Assembly: GCA_963693315.1 (NCBI GenBank)
Contig: OY856186.1
Coordinates: 74,749,475 to 74,813,474, forward strand
Source of the DNA: Diogma glabrata
Taxonomy: Eukaryota > Arthropoda > Insecta > Diptera > Cylindrotomidae
DNA: 64,000 nt
Direction: 5' to 3'
The position numbers were made by a program, and so were the translations under genes. A model generated the notes under the pieces. The model saw nothing but the letters and a program-made list of their open reading frames with translations, searched no databases and was not told where the DNA came from. Below are positions 1 through 11,215 of this stretch, piece by piece; position 1 is the first letter of the stretch, and each line of letters starts with the position of its first letter.

Positions 1-397
1 TCATTAAAAACCTACTCATTTTTCTATCATTCCAAATATATTTCAAGATTTTCGATGAAGTAGGGTCGGAGTTAATCGGGGCAATAAAACATCGAGAAAA
101 CGTCATATTTTCCAATTATACAAAAAATGGTGAGGTGTAAAATTCCAAAATACATTTTTAAATAATACTGAAATGAAGCCCTTTCATATGGTATCCTACT
201 CGTCCCGATAAAAAATGCATGTTTTCAAAGGATTTTCATCGTACCTCTTTAAAACAAACGAACACAACTTTATTTATTTTTTAACTCGCCATCTTGTGTG
301 GATAGGTTAGTTTTATAAGCACCTCAAATTTTAAGTTCATCGGATTAATGGTTCACGAGATAATCAAAATAATGTGAAAAACACGTTGTACTCTGAC
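1..397 (+). repeat. Repeat F, copy 1 (left part; continues at 1607-1648)
   Basis: These bases match 53559-53955 nearly base for base. The match resumes at 1607-1648 after the hAT insertion and ends in the same ACGGAACCCTAAA. The window therefore opens inside a second copy of the element whose fuller copy lies at 50212-53993. No coding potential is seen. The 53.9 kb copy gives the uninterrupted sequence across the hAT insertion point, which supports the boundaries given for the hAT. The left end of this copy lies outside the window. Confidence 0.85.
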
Positions 398-732
398 TAG
401 GGTTTCTAAATATCCGACCTATTTGATTATCCGGATATCGAATACATAAACAATAAATTATCCGGATAATCCGGATATCCGGATAATTAAACAATAAATT
501 AAACATGTTTTTTACTTTGCGGCATTTAAATCATTTATGTATATTTTTAATGTATCTATATTAACTAATTTTTATACATAGTTACAAAATACCAAAACTA
601 GTAACAAATCATAAATAATAATAATAAAAAAAATAAAATTATTGTTAAATTTAATTAAATTAATGAAGTTGTTGATGCATTTATAAAAATGCGTATTTTA
701 GAAAAATTATTGCATTAATTAATTAATTATTA

Positions 733-833
733 CAATGTCTCGAAATTGAGTCGAGTTCTAATTTTTGTCCTGGTAAGACCAGCAATTGAAAATACCGGCT
801 CCGGTGCAGTCGATGTAGGTTTTATTGGTAATA
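733..833 (-). pseudogene. hAT transposase C-terminal (dimerisation) remnant
   Basis: The minus strand reads about 30 residues including TSTAPEPVFSIAGLTRTK followed by RTRL. This is the pattern of the hAT C-terminal dimerisation motif, normally S-x-x-S-E-R-x-F-S-x-(A/G)-G. The usual Ser and Arg of S-E-R are both Pro here, and no long ORF surrounds the fragment. It is a decayed relic of the transposase that once filled hAT 1 and shows that the transposase ran on the minus strand. Confidence 0.7.
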
Positions 834-1081
834 ATGCAATATAGAATATTTAAATTGCCCGTCCGTCTTTTATAATTATTTAAATAAATTAAATCTTTTT
901 TCAGCAGTATGGAACTTTCTTCATTCTGCTTATCAACATGAGTAATTAAAGCAATAGCATTCTCAAGTACTTTCTGCAGTCACGATTTCTTATACAAACT
1001 TCACTACTTAGACTTTCTGCATCTTTACTTTCAGTAGTAATTTCATTAGTGATTTCCCCAGAGTCATAATTTAGAAGTACA

Positions 1082-1189
1082 GCAGCCAAATTCTGTAATA
1101 GTGAAGCGGTGAAGTGATAAGTTTTTTAATGAAAAGAAACGAAGAAATTTTTATCACTTCACCGCTTCACAGTTACAGAATTTGGCTGC
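1082..1189. repeat. 108-bp foldback MITE, copy 1
   Basis: The near-perfect hairpin has arms that read GCAGCCAAATTCTGTAA and continue through GTGAAGCGGTGAAGTGATAA, around a central spacer containing GAAAAGAAACGAAGAAA. A second copy with the same arms and the same spacer lies at 55919-56027. There is no coding capacity. Copy 1 is inside hAT 1, so it moved there or was carried along by the hAT. Confidence 0.8.
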
Positions 1190-1952
1190 ATCTCTCACAA
1201 ACTTTAAAAAAATAGCCAATACTTCAGATTTTATTGATAGGGCCACAAGTTTATAAAACATTAATTTTTTTAAATTAATATAGCATTAAATAAATATTAG
1301 TAAAATATATTTACACTGCAGATCCACGAAGTGTTTCATAAAATATCCAATGATTAAAGTTTTCAAAACATTAAAGTTGTAAATAAATTTTTACAACTTA
1401 TAGTCACTTCACTGCACTAACAAACTTTGCAACGCAAGTTAATATTTATTTGAACTTTTCAACGCAATTTGATTATTTTTTTTACAAAATAAACGGTTTT
1501 TTAATATTCGGATAATTGCAAAAAAGTATCCGGATAGTCAAATAGTCAAAATATAGTCGAATAATCCGGATAATTCGATATCCGGATATCCGGATTAGAA
1601 ACCCTAACTCTGACCAATCGTGTTGCGTATAAAAAACGGAACCCTAAACCAAAATAAACGAAACGAAAAAATATATTTTATGTTTGTATGGCTTTGTGGG
1701 GTAGGTTAATTAGGTAGGTGGTATGTAAGTAAATTTAAACAAATTAGGCTTTGATATTTATTAGAACGAGAACACGATTGAATGACGCATGTGGTCCTTT
1801 TTTTTCTTTTCTTTTTTTAGTTTCGTTTGTTTACTTTTCCCATTATCTAAATTTATTTCCATTGATTGTTGCGGTCTCCCAAATCCTACTCTCAACCATG
1901 AGCTCTTGCCGGTAAATTAACGGAGAGAAACGGAAACTCAAATATATGCAAT

Positions 1953-3227
1953 TAGGGCTTCCAAAAATACCGTTTTTGTTAATACCGGTATTACCGATCT
2001 AAGTTACCCTCAATACCGGTATTACCGCGGTACTACCGATATTCCAGAAAAAAAATAATTGCAGAATTTTGTTTTTTTAAAATTGATTAAAATAAATAAA
2101 TTAAAAAATAAATTTGTCAGTTTTTAGTAAGATTTATTTAATTTCAATTGGTAAAAAGAACCAATTTTATACAAAATAGTATTTAAGAGTACAAAAAAGC
2201 AAATTAATTAACAAAAAATAAATTAATTGCTACCTTTTATAAATAATAAATAATATATAGAGGTTTGTTAGTCGTAACATTAATTATAGTTCAGTCAGTT
2301 ACAATAACAAAACAATCACGATGACAGTACCTAGTGACTTGGGAATGTTTGTATAACCTTTGAATTGAAGTAGACTACGAATATCATATGACGTACATAT
2401 TTTAACAAACGGGAAACCATCCCTCGCTACAAAACGCTAAATAATTGCCTGTAAAGAGTCATCTACAGAATTCTTAAAATATATGGGTATTTTTAACGAA
2501 CTACAACATTTGATTTTTCAGCAAAGTTTTCTTCTTCGTATTTGCTAACGTCTCTTTTTAATAAGTTTATTTTGTGTTTGCTTTTTAAATGAACATACAA
2601 TTCACTAGTACTTCCACCAGCTGTTCTAATTTGCTTTCGACATTTATCAATTTGGCATATACCACCGTCATTAGTCCGCTTGAAGTATTTCCACGGAGAC
2701 TCTTTATCTCTACTCATATTTGTTATGACTGTAAGTAAATATTTATTTGTTTTTATTAAAGTATTTGAAAACCTTATTTTACTTACATCAAATCAAATGA
2801 TTGATTTATTCGATAGTCTATTCACTATTGACTGATTGATTGGATAGTTTAGTAACTTAAAAATTATTATTTTGTTTAATATTTCCACACAAAAGCACAA
2901 GTTTCATTTAAAGATTAGATCGCAATAACATACTGATTTGAATGATGTAATTCATCGTTCTGCGTATTCTATATACATACTATCTCTTTTTAACTCATTT
3001 AGAAAAAATAACATAAGAAAATAAGAAAAACCGTGTTGAAAAACGTGCTGCCTAACTCAAATTATGGATATTTAGTAGTAGTTAAAGATGTTGTTAAAGT
3101 TTTTTAGACAATATAAATTTTTTTTAAATTCGGTATTACCGAGGCTAAATACCGGTAGTACCGAAATGGAATTTTAAGACCATTATCGGTATTTTCGGTA
3201 GTACCGATACCGGTATTGGAAGCCCTA
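1953..3227. mobile_element. hAT transposon 2 (BED remnant, TACCGGTA subterminal repeats)
   Basis: The element begins TAGGGCTTCCAA and ends with its reverse complement. It is flanked by an exact 8-bp duplication TATGCAAT at 1945-1952 and 3228-3235. Its ends are crowded with TACCGGTATTACCG motifs on both strands (about 1968-2042 and 3128-3218). Length is 1275 bp. It retains a minus-strand BED zinc-finger ORF (2493-2717) but no catalytic core, so it is a deletion derivative. The first 12 bases differ from hAT 1 at only two positions. Confidence 0.93.
2493..2717 (-). pseudogene. BED-type zinc finger, N-terminal piece of a hAT transposase
   Basis: This 74-aa ORF begins MSRDKESPWKYF. It has the BED finger layout: an aromatic W-x-Y-F start, C-Q-I-D-K-C, a GG-ST-S-E-L segment, and H-L-K-S-K-H closing the finger. 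BED fingers bind DNA and sit at the N terminus of many hAT transposases. The remaining roughly 500 residues (RNase H-like DDE core and dimerisation region) are missing. It lies inside hAT 2, in the orientation expected of its transposase. The piece may be translatable but cannot be a functional transposase by itself. Confidence 0.8.
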
Positions 3228-3235
3228 TATGCAAT

Positions 3236-4025
3236 TTTCTCATAATTGTAATACTAACATCTTTCGGAATAAAACGTAAATAATAAAGTGCAACAAATTT
3301 CATATTTCGGAGTGCATTCATATTTCGGAGTCGGACGAGGAAGGTAGTCTCCTAAATTAAAAGAAAAACAAAACAAAAAAAAAACAAAAGTAATCGAAAA
3401 TAAGTGTTATAAGTGTTTATAAGTAGTCAATAAGTGTTATAGTGTTTGTGTTAGTATTTATAAAAATAGAAGTGTTGAAGGACGGAGGCGGAGACAATTA
3501 TATAATTGGTGAGATTGTTCCTTATTAAAAAATTATTTAGAATTTTGTGTTTACTGTTATTAAGGGGTAGGCAGGTAAAATTTTACCTTTATTGCTTTGA
3601 TGTAATAAATTTATTTATTATTTTAAAGCGTAAATTTGTCTAGGTAACAGAAAGCAAAAAATTTCGTTTTAGTTGTCAATGACTTTTTTTTTGGATTGAT
3701 TGAGATATTTTTTGTGAAGTTTTTTACATGATCTGGCTCCTCCCACCTCGGACTTATTTTAGGAGTTGGAAAATATCAGTTAGTTGATTATGAAATGTCT
3801 TTTTTTGACAAAAGTTAGGAATTTAGAATTTAACCCTTTATTTGTACTCTTCAATTTTGTTAGTGTCTTTTGTGTCCCCACTTTTTTTTTTTTTTGCTTT
3901 TCTCTTATCGTGCTACTGTTGCATGAAATCTGCTATCGTGTTTTTGTGACAGAGATACCCAGTTTCTTTTGTACTGTTTAGTGTTGAAATTCAGGCCTGG
4001 CCGAATTTCAGTAGCTTTGCCTGCA
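3236..4025 (+). other. Leader or intervening sequence before non-LTR element 1
   Basis: No gene is seen. The stretch holds A-rich runs near 3357-3390, a short imperfect repeat of AAGTGTTATAAG near 3402-3445, and T-rich sequence. Part of it may be the 5' untranslated leader of the retrotransposon that follows, but I could not place the 5' end of that element. Confidence 0.35.
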
Positions 4026-6945
4026 ATGTCAAAGGGTAAGTCTTTGTCTCAACAAAATGTCCGCAGAGTGAACCAACAGCTTAGCATTGACTTCACCAAC
4101 ATAAGAGGACTCAATTCGAATCTAAACGAGGTTCATCACTACATTGAAAAAAATAAACCTGACATATTGTTTCTTACCGAAACAATTGTTAGTGGCAAAG
4201 CATCGAAGTTGGATCTCGATAAATACCGGATACCTAGTTACGAATTGGAACATTCCTTTTATAACAAGCATGGTGTCTGTGTATTTGTTCGAGATTCACT
4301 TTCATGTATGAGAATTAAGGCCTACGAGTTGAACTCTAAGCACCATAATTCTATAGCACTGAAGATCTCAGGTGTTGATGAAACTATGTTTGTAATAGGA
4401 TTATACAGATCCCCAAATTCTCCCCCAGGATGTCCCTTTTTCGATAAAATATCGGCTAATCTAGACAAGATTACCACGGACTACCCCAAAGCAAGACTGG
4501 CCATTTTCGGAGACCTTAATATTCATAATAAAGAATGGCTTAAGTATTCATCGTGCACTGACGACGTAGGAAGGCAAGCCGAACTGATACTCGCAGATTA
4601 TCACGGCTTGACGCAAATGATAGAGTGTCCAACTAGAATCGCAGACAATTCACATCATAACAATAATTTGCTGGATCTGTTTTTGACAAACGAACCAGAT
4701 ACTAAGAAGACAAAAGTTGAACAACCCCTCGGAACATCGGACCATTTACTAATATCAGCAATAGTGCAATTTACATCACCGACACAAATTAAAGCAAATC
4801 CTCGTCGGGTTTGGAACTATAAACGCGCTGAATGGGAGGGACTGAGAAACTTTTATGATGAAACACCTTGGAAAACTATTTGTTGTGTTGATCAAGATCC
4901 TAGCACATCGGCAATAAGAATTTCTGAAATCATAAAAGAAGGAATGCGGCGGTTTATTCCAAATCGATTAATCACTCCTAAAACTGAGACTTGGTTCACA
5001 CGGGATGTTGATGAGGCAGTGAGGAATAAACGCAAAGCATTCAAGACGTATAACGCTAATAAAACACCCGAAACCCATAGCGCCTATAAGAAAGCCAGAA
5101 ATATTAGAAAATTCAAAATAGACTTGGATAAAGACGCGTTTATCTAGAAGAAAGCAAAGAAATTCGCCGAGCACCCATCTGGCTCACGTAGTTTCTTTCA
5201 GGCAGTTAAATCAGTCCAGAGCAATTTTACTCGATCCTCTATTCCAACCTTAGTTCTGAATGACATTCCCGTGAGCGACTCGAAAGAGAAAGCGGATCTT
5301 TTGGGTCGTATTTTCGCAGAGAACTCAAACATAGTTGAACCCCCCCCATTCTCCTACACTCATTCCCCCAGCTGTAACGAAAATGAAACCAATTATTTTT
5401 CGTTGCAACATTGTACGGCAAATGCTTCTTTCTCTCAATATCAACAAATCCGCTGGCCCCGACGGTATTCCACCCCTCATTCTTAAAAACTTTGCTAGAC
5501 AACTAGCTCCAATTTTAACAAAAATTTTCTATTTATCTTATAAAACCGGAATATTTCCCGATTCTTGGAAGCTGGCCAGCGTTCAACCCATATCAAAGAA
5601 AGGCAGTAAGATAGACCCTAACAATTATAGACCAATTGCAATTCTGTCGGTTTTAGCTAAAATATTTGAAAAATATGTTAACTACAATTTGATAGATTAT
5701 TTGGAAATGTCGCGAATTATTGATGATAAGCAGTATGGTTTTCGTAGAAGTCATGCAACAGGTGATCTGTTAGCCTACGTATCCCATCTCTGGAACAAAT
5801 CGCTGGAAAACCATGGTGAAACGTTCAGTATTTCACTTGACATTTCTAAAGCATTTGGTAAAGGGTGGCATAAAAATCTTATAGCTAAATTAAAATCTTA
5901 TGGCGTAGACCATCTTACTGTCTCATGGATTCATAGTTTTCTTACCGGTCGCCAATTTCATGTTAATTTAGATGGTATCACATCCAATATTCTCACAACC
6001 AATGCTGGGGTTCCCCAAGGTTCGGCACTCTCACCAACCTTGTTTCTTCTATACATTAATGACTTACTTATTTCCACAGTGCACCCAATCCATAGTTTTG
6101 CTGTTGACAGCACATTACATGCATCACATGCATCTCCTAAATTTCGATCTCATACTGCAGTTACCACTGATAGAGAGCTGCTAATTGATTCCATCAACAA
6201 AGATCTGGAGCGTATAATGGAATGGGGTGATCGTAATCTTGTTTCATTTAATTCAACCTAAACCAAATTATGCCGTCTTTCACGAATAGAGCGACATAAA
6301 AATTTTCCTATTAAAATAAACCATGAGGAATTGCATGAGGTTGAATCAGTTAGACTTCTTGGAGTGGATATTCAAAATAACCTGAAATGGAATAAACATG
6401 TGTTCAACCTCGCTAAATCTGCAATGCAAAAATTAGGATTCTTGAGTCGATGTAAAAAGTATTTCAATCTCGAGCAAATTTTGCTAATCTTCAAGTCCTT
6501 TATTCGTCCATGTATGGAGTACTGCTGTCATGTTTGGGGAGGTGCTTGTCAGTCAACAATAAAATGTCTAGACTCTGTACAGAGAAAAGCAATACGGTTG
6601 ATTGGTAATACCGAACTAACGGACCAGCTTGATTCACTCCAGCACAGAAGAAATGTGGCTGAATTGTCAATCTACTATAAATATAACTTTAGCGAATTCT
6701 CCTCTAAGGAAATTCAAAATATCCTTCCATCGTGTGCGCAGTATAATCGACAAACAAGAGCTGCCGAGTTATCCTATCCATTTGTTGTACAAATACCTCG
6801 TTGTAGAACTGTGTCCTTCCAAAACGACTATTTTAATAGAGTGGCCAAATTATGGAACTCAATGCCTCCCTCTGTATTTCCCGATGAATTTTCCCCTCAG
6901 GCATTTAAAGAAAATGTCCATCATCATTTAAAAAAATTAGTATAG
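4026..6945 (+). pseudogene. Non-LTR retrotransposon 1 pol: endonuclease and reverse transcriptase, broken
   Basis: The polyprotein would nick target DNA and copy the element RNA by target-primed reverse transcription. The APE-type endonuclease reads to a TAG at 5145-5147 and shows TNIRGLNSN, LFLTET, IGLYRSPN, FGDLNIHNKEW and GTSDHLL. The same frame continues after the stop to a run of eight C at 5340-5347, where it shifts. RT then follows with NNYRPIAILSVL, DISKAF and AGVPQGSALSPTLF. The catalytic box is FAVD instead of FADD (GTT at 6103-6105), so the first Asp of motif C is lost. Another stop lies at 6259-6261, after which the C-terminal region with RPCMEYCCHVWGG runs to 6945. The start at 4026 is chosen as the first Met before the endonuclease; an in-frame upstream extension to 3969 exists. 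It is closely similar in plan to the element at 57-60 kb. The clade is Jockey-superfamily-like, not settled further. Confidence 0.88.
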
Positions 6946-7100
6946 TTATCCCTATATCCCCATTCCTTCCATTTTCCTCATCTCCTTCCTTTATAGTTGA
7001 CATGGTATCTTCGGATATTCAAAGAGTCTAAATAATGAATATTTCATATTTAGTGTGCTAAACATGTCTAACTAATTAATAAAAAAAAAAAAAAAAAAAT
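6946..7100 (+). mobile_element. 3' untranslated tail and poly(A) of non-LTR element 1
   Basis: A short 3' UTR of about 135 bases is followed by roughly 20 A residues at 7080-7100. Jockey-like elements end in poly(A), whereas CR1 elements end in short tandem repeats, so this tail separates element 1 from the CR1-like element at 15.9-20.8 kb. Confidence 0.75.
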
Positions 7101-8690
7101 TATTTATAGTTTTCCTTTTAAGTCGCTCTCAGAAAATGAAGAGTCACTCAAAAATTAATAGCTCACTCGAGGGATATGAATATCATTATATGCTTGTTTT
7201 ACAATATACTATTATGTATGTTTTTCATTCTTGTATTTCAAAAGTTTGTTATTAAATATTGCATTCTTGTTCATCGCAAATTGTTATACGAAATAAATAA
7301 AAAAACCGCAATAGTTTAACAGATGAGCTCATTACTTATCGTTTATTCTTAAAACAAAAGTAAGAATCCTACAGTTTTGATTAATTTTCTTTATATTCAA
7401 AAATGATATTTACAGTCAATCATATTTATAGATTTTAAACGAAACACAATTTATTTATTTTTTCTTTTTAATTTCCAATTATAGTAAACTTTAAATGAAT
7501 TAAAATAAATAAAATTATTATATGAAAAAAATGTTTTTGAAGGTTACGAGTTAGTTGTTTTGATGTTGTTTTAAAGAACCATATTTGAAAAGAAATAGAA
7601 GAAGAAGAAATTCTTGGTTTGTTGTCCCTTGTTGTGCCTTTTTTTTGTTTCCTCGTCTTTTAAATCATTAAAAAGCTTCACGATTTTTTCGGTTTATTGT
7701 TGTTAGTTTTATTTATAATATTAATTTTTATATTTGTTATATTATACGAAACATTTCTCGATTATGACAGAAATAAATCAATTCTGATTTTGTTTTTCTA
7801 TTTTGGTTAATTGGAATGAATGAGTAGCATTGTAGATCTTGGTTGTGGTTTGTTTGGACTAATACAGTTGTTTTTTGAGAAGGAGGTTGCTCGGTTGATG
7901 TAATGTTGTTGTAAAATAACATAAAAAATTACAGTAATAGCAGTAAGCTCTAATCTCTTTACATCAGAAAATTATGTTTACATATAATCTCTATCGTGTA
8001 ACAGGCTTAAAAATCTTTGATTGAGAAACAAAATCATTAATCAAAAAAGAATTAGATTTTAATTTTTTTTCTTAAGTTATAATTCTTTCTTCGTGATATT
8101 TTTTTCTATATTCATTGATTCACATGAATCATAAAATTTATATATATAAATTATTCTTACTTCAATTTCATTTTTTTTTTTAATTTCGTAATTGATTATG
8201 AGCGTTTTTCTTGAGTCGTCCGGATTTATAAAAGTAAGAAGAAAATAATATATAATTTTTGTTGTTGATAAAACCGTTAAACTTTTTTGTGTGGTAAGAA
8301 CGTGTATACGATACGAGTACGATATGTTTATCCATCAATCATGAATATGGAGAAAAAATAGAAAAATTTATTTTTTAAAAAATCAACTCATTATTATTAA
8401 ACAAAAGTTAAAATTTTTGGCTTTTGGAAGCTGGTGAATTAAGTGAGTGTTGAAATTTTTAAGAAGTGATATTTGTTTATTTAAAAAAAAAATCAAAGTG
8501 AAAAAGTTTTATTTTTCTGATGATGTTTTATTGTTTTGTGTGCAAAATACGGTTTTTTCATAGCTCCAGTATCGGTAGAGGAAGCAAATATCGAGTGTTT
8601 CGCTACTCGTCCCGGCTTTAAGAGTTATTCTTTTTTTAAGTTATGGTAAAAAAATGATCCTTGATTAATGTATGTTAACTAGCTGCTAGA
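7101..8690. other. AT-rich stretch, no gene recognised
   Basis: Long A and T runs with only short chance ORFs in both strands. No domain, repeat family or RNA gene is recognised. Confidence 0.5.
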
Positions 8691-8697
8691 GATTATT

Positions 8698-8990
8698 AAA
8701 TGGGCCGAATCCAGACATGATAGGTCAAGTGAGATAGCTCTGGGTAAGAGTTCAGTTTCAAATAACCCACCTGAATAGTGGGTGACCACCCAGCATGTGC
8801 TACCTTACCTATATATTGTTAGTGTGAAGATGCACTATTGCTTTCTCTTATATACTGACTGAAAATCGTGTTTCAATATTTTCCAACCTTGGAGACTTAG
8901 AAAAGCTCGATAACTGAGCTTGAGTATAACAATATTAAGTCAGATATCTTTATTATCAATAAATAGGGCACTTAAGAGATCTACAAAAAG
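8698..8990 (+). mobile_element. Putative tRNA-derived SINE
   Basis: The segment GATAGCTCTGGGTAAGAG near 8733-8751 resembles a tRNA D-arm with a Pol III A box. It is followed about 6 bases later by TTTCAAATAACCC, a weak B box. Next comes a GGGTGACCACCC palindrome at about 8780-8792. The rest is unrelated AT-rich body. The spacing between boxes is shorter than in a true tRNA, so this is at best a degenerate SINE head. Confidence 0.35.
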
Positions 8991-9031
8991 GAGAAAATTA
9001 CTAAACCATAGTTGCCAAAATTGAGTTAGAG

Positions 9032-9069
9032 GGGGAGGAATGTTATGGCAGTTCACAACATCCCTCCCC
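9032..9069. repeat. GC-rich 13-bp hairpin
   Basis: GGGGAGGAATGTT at 9032-9044 pairs with AACATCCCTCCCC at 9057-9069 (12 of 13 pairs) around a 12-base loop. It stands out in AT-rich surroundings. No flanking gene explains it. It could be the end of an unrecognised repeat. Confidence 0.6.
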
Positions 9070-9439
9070 GATTTCAAAACATATTATCCTTTTCAATTTT
9101 ATTTTTTATTTTTTAAAATAAAACATTAAAATGAATGCATGTGTTGCAGGAAGAGAATCACGTCTGTTCTGGATAAATATTTAACACATTATTGAACAAA
9201 CTTTAGAGTGCTCTTATTGAAAACAACTATGTTAATTTTTATGGCATTACTCTTACTCTTACGAGCTCGAACTCTATAATTTTGTAATGTTTAACTGTTT
9301 TATTGAAAAAATAAAAATAAAAATTAATTAAAACAAAGAAAAACGTTACAGAAGAAAAATCTAAATAATCATATGACATACTTATTACCTGTCATTTGGA
9401 AGTACTTATTACCTGTCTCATCATTAAAGAATTTGAACT

Positions 9440-10815
9440 GTACTTTTAGCAACCCGATGCATTTGGAAATGTAAAAGAAAAACTGAACTAGAATTGGCTC
9501 TATACTCGGGACCGCATGTATATAAACGAATACCTTACTCCACATTCCACAATAACACAATGTTTTCCGGAAGGCGAATGCAATCAAACATCAATGAAAA
9601 CGTCAATCGATTGGTCGTGTCACTACAAGATTTGGCTATACCTATATTCAAGTTCGAGGTTCAAATTTGTGGAGGCAAAATTCTGATTGGATGCATTAAC
9701 AATCCCCACCTACCACAAATGTAGATATCGACAGCCTAAATGATAGTTTTTGTCGTTTTAGTGGTACATAAAATCTTTTCGTTACTATGGGTGACTTAAA
9801 TTTTAACCTAATAAACGATGGTTGCCCGTTAAAGGACTTATTGTCCTTTCTGTCATTGTTTCACATCCCGTTTGATACTAAACGCGGAAATTCACTCTTA
9901 GACCTTGCTATCCTACCCAGTAATGAGTCCTGTAAAGTAGTTAGTTTTAGTCAGTCACCTACTATTTTTTCTAACCATGATGTGATATTTTTAGTATGAA
10001 ATGCCGCAGATCGACATCTTCAATTAACAATTGCACACCACAATTAATGATTTTTCATCAGTTTACACAAATGAGCTTTTTTATGAGTCGTTACTTCCGT
10101 GGAACCAGATTTGGTACCTTTCGAATGTTCTTTAGAATGTCAACGATCAGCTAAATGTAATGAATTCACTAATGAATGGTTTATACCGATAAAAAATTCT
10201 GTTTTGTGATCCTTCAACTCCGTGGATGAATTCAGATATTTTAGAAGCCATTACCCAGCGCAATTCCGCATATCATCTTCATCGGGTAACGAATTTGCCA
10301 AAGGATAAAAAAATATTCTGTAATCTGCGTATTTATGTCACTAGGCTTATTAGAGAGACTAAATTCAACTTCTATCGTACCATGTTACAAACGGAACTAC
10401 CACCCAAAACCTTATGGAGAAATATTAAATCAAATGGTATCGTGGAGACATCAAAAGGCATAGAAACCTCTGTCAACGCCTCTGATTTTGTTAATCTTAT
10501 TTCTAACTCGGCTATAAAAGAATTGTTGTGCTTCCTTTTCATTCCTATATATTATCAACATTTCAATTCTGATGAGGGTTTCAGTTTCATCGCAATTAAT
10601 GACTGTGATACTATATCTACGATCATCTCCATCAAATATAATGAGATCGGAGCTGATAACATCTGTTTGCGTTTTATAAAGTTTCTAGAGTCTGTCCTTG
10701 TGCCATATCTTACATATTTCTTCAACAACTGCATTACAAATTCTATGTTTCCAGAGCTTTGGAAACGTGCTAGTGTTACATCATTGTTGCCAACAGCATC
10801 TTTTTGGTTCTATTA
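9440..10815 (+). pseudogene. CR1-like non-LTR relic (endonuclease plus RT N-terminal part)
   Basis: Fragments in order follow the same plan as the intact CR1-like element at 17521-20337. An endonuclease piece with GGKILIGCINNP (about 9673-9708) is followed by MGDLNFNL (9787), a SLLDLAILP segment and a SNHDVIF box (to 9999). After several stops comes STPWMNSDILEAI (about 10215), matching the STPWMNQQIL of the intact element. Then IGADNICLRFIKFL and CITNSMFPELWKRASV appear before the frame ends at 10815, ahead of the RT catalytic boxes. There are multiple stops and frameshifts and the 3' half is missing. It is an old relic of a related but distinct CR1-type family. Confidence 0.8.
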
Positions 10816-10875
10816 ATGGAAATGATCTGTGAGTAATTTATTTATTTTAATTTTTTAAATACAAATAACTAAAGT

Positions 10876-11215
10876 ATAATTTAGGTGTGGATGTGGCGAT
10901 CTTGGCTTCTTAGATGCTAGGGTCGTCGAAGTCTCGGTTGTTCAATTTTTACCTTGGTCTGACTTTATATTCCGAATGCGTGAATTTCAGGAAATTTGTG
11001 CTGGAGAGATTAACATTCTGTTTCGGATTCACGTGATTGAAGCTAGGCGGATCGCAAAATCTCTAGGCGCCCAGTTTATTATTAAATCCCCAAGGGTGGA
11101 CGGATTGCTCCCTGCTTACGAAAAAATTGTGAGAAGTAGCTGTTACCGCACCTCATGGGAATTTTTAGAAGTATTCAGGCATTTGGGTATACCGTATATC
11201 CCAGAATCATTGTGA
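10876..11215 (+). CDS. Unrecognised ORF, exon-like
   Basis: One frame is open for about 110 codons from near 10885 to the TGA at 11213-11215, with an internal Met at 10976. The base composition is noticeably richer in GC than the flanks and codon use looks coding, for example the stretch RIHVIEARRIAKSLGAQF. A pyrimidine-poor but AG-ending sequence (TATAATTTAG near 10875-10884) could be a 3' splice site. I do not recognise the protein. It follows directly on the CR1 relic, so it may be part of another decayed element or a captured exon. Confidence 0.4.

Larger units (their letters stand above)
398..1606. mobile_element. hAT transposon 1 (non-autonomous, ATCCGGAT subterminal repeats)
   Basis: The element begins TAGGGTTTCTAA and ends with the reverse complement. 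It is flanked by an exact 8-bp duplication ACTCTGAC at 390-397 and 1607-1614, the target-site size of hAT elements. Both ends are packed with the palindrome ATCCGGAT (about 420-490 and 1525-1595). Length is 1209 bp. The interior is AT-rich and has lost its gene apart from a minus-strand remnant of the hAT C-terminal dimerisation region near 733-833. A 108-bp foldback sits inside at 1082-1189. The target is repeat F, whose uninterrupted sequence can be read near 53955. Confidence 0.93.

Noticed and set aside
8698..8830. 5S rRNA-like match at GTGGGTGACCACCC
   Set aside because: Only about a dozen bases resemble 5S; the internal 5S control region is absent. A tRNA-type SINE reading fits slightly better.
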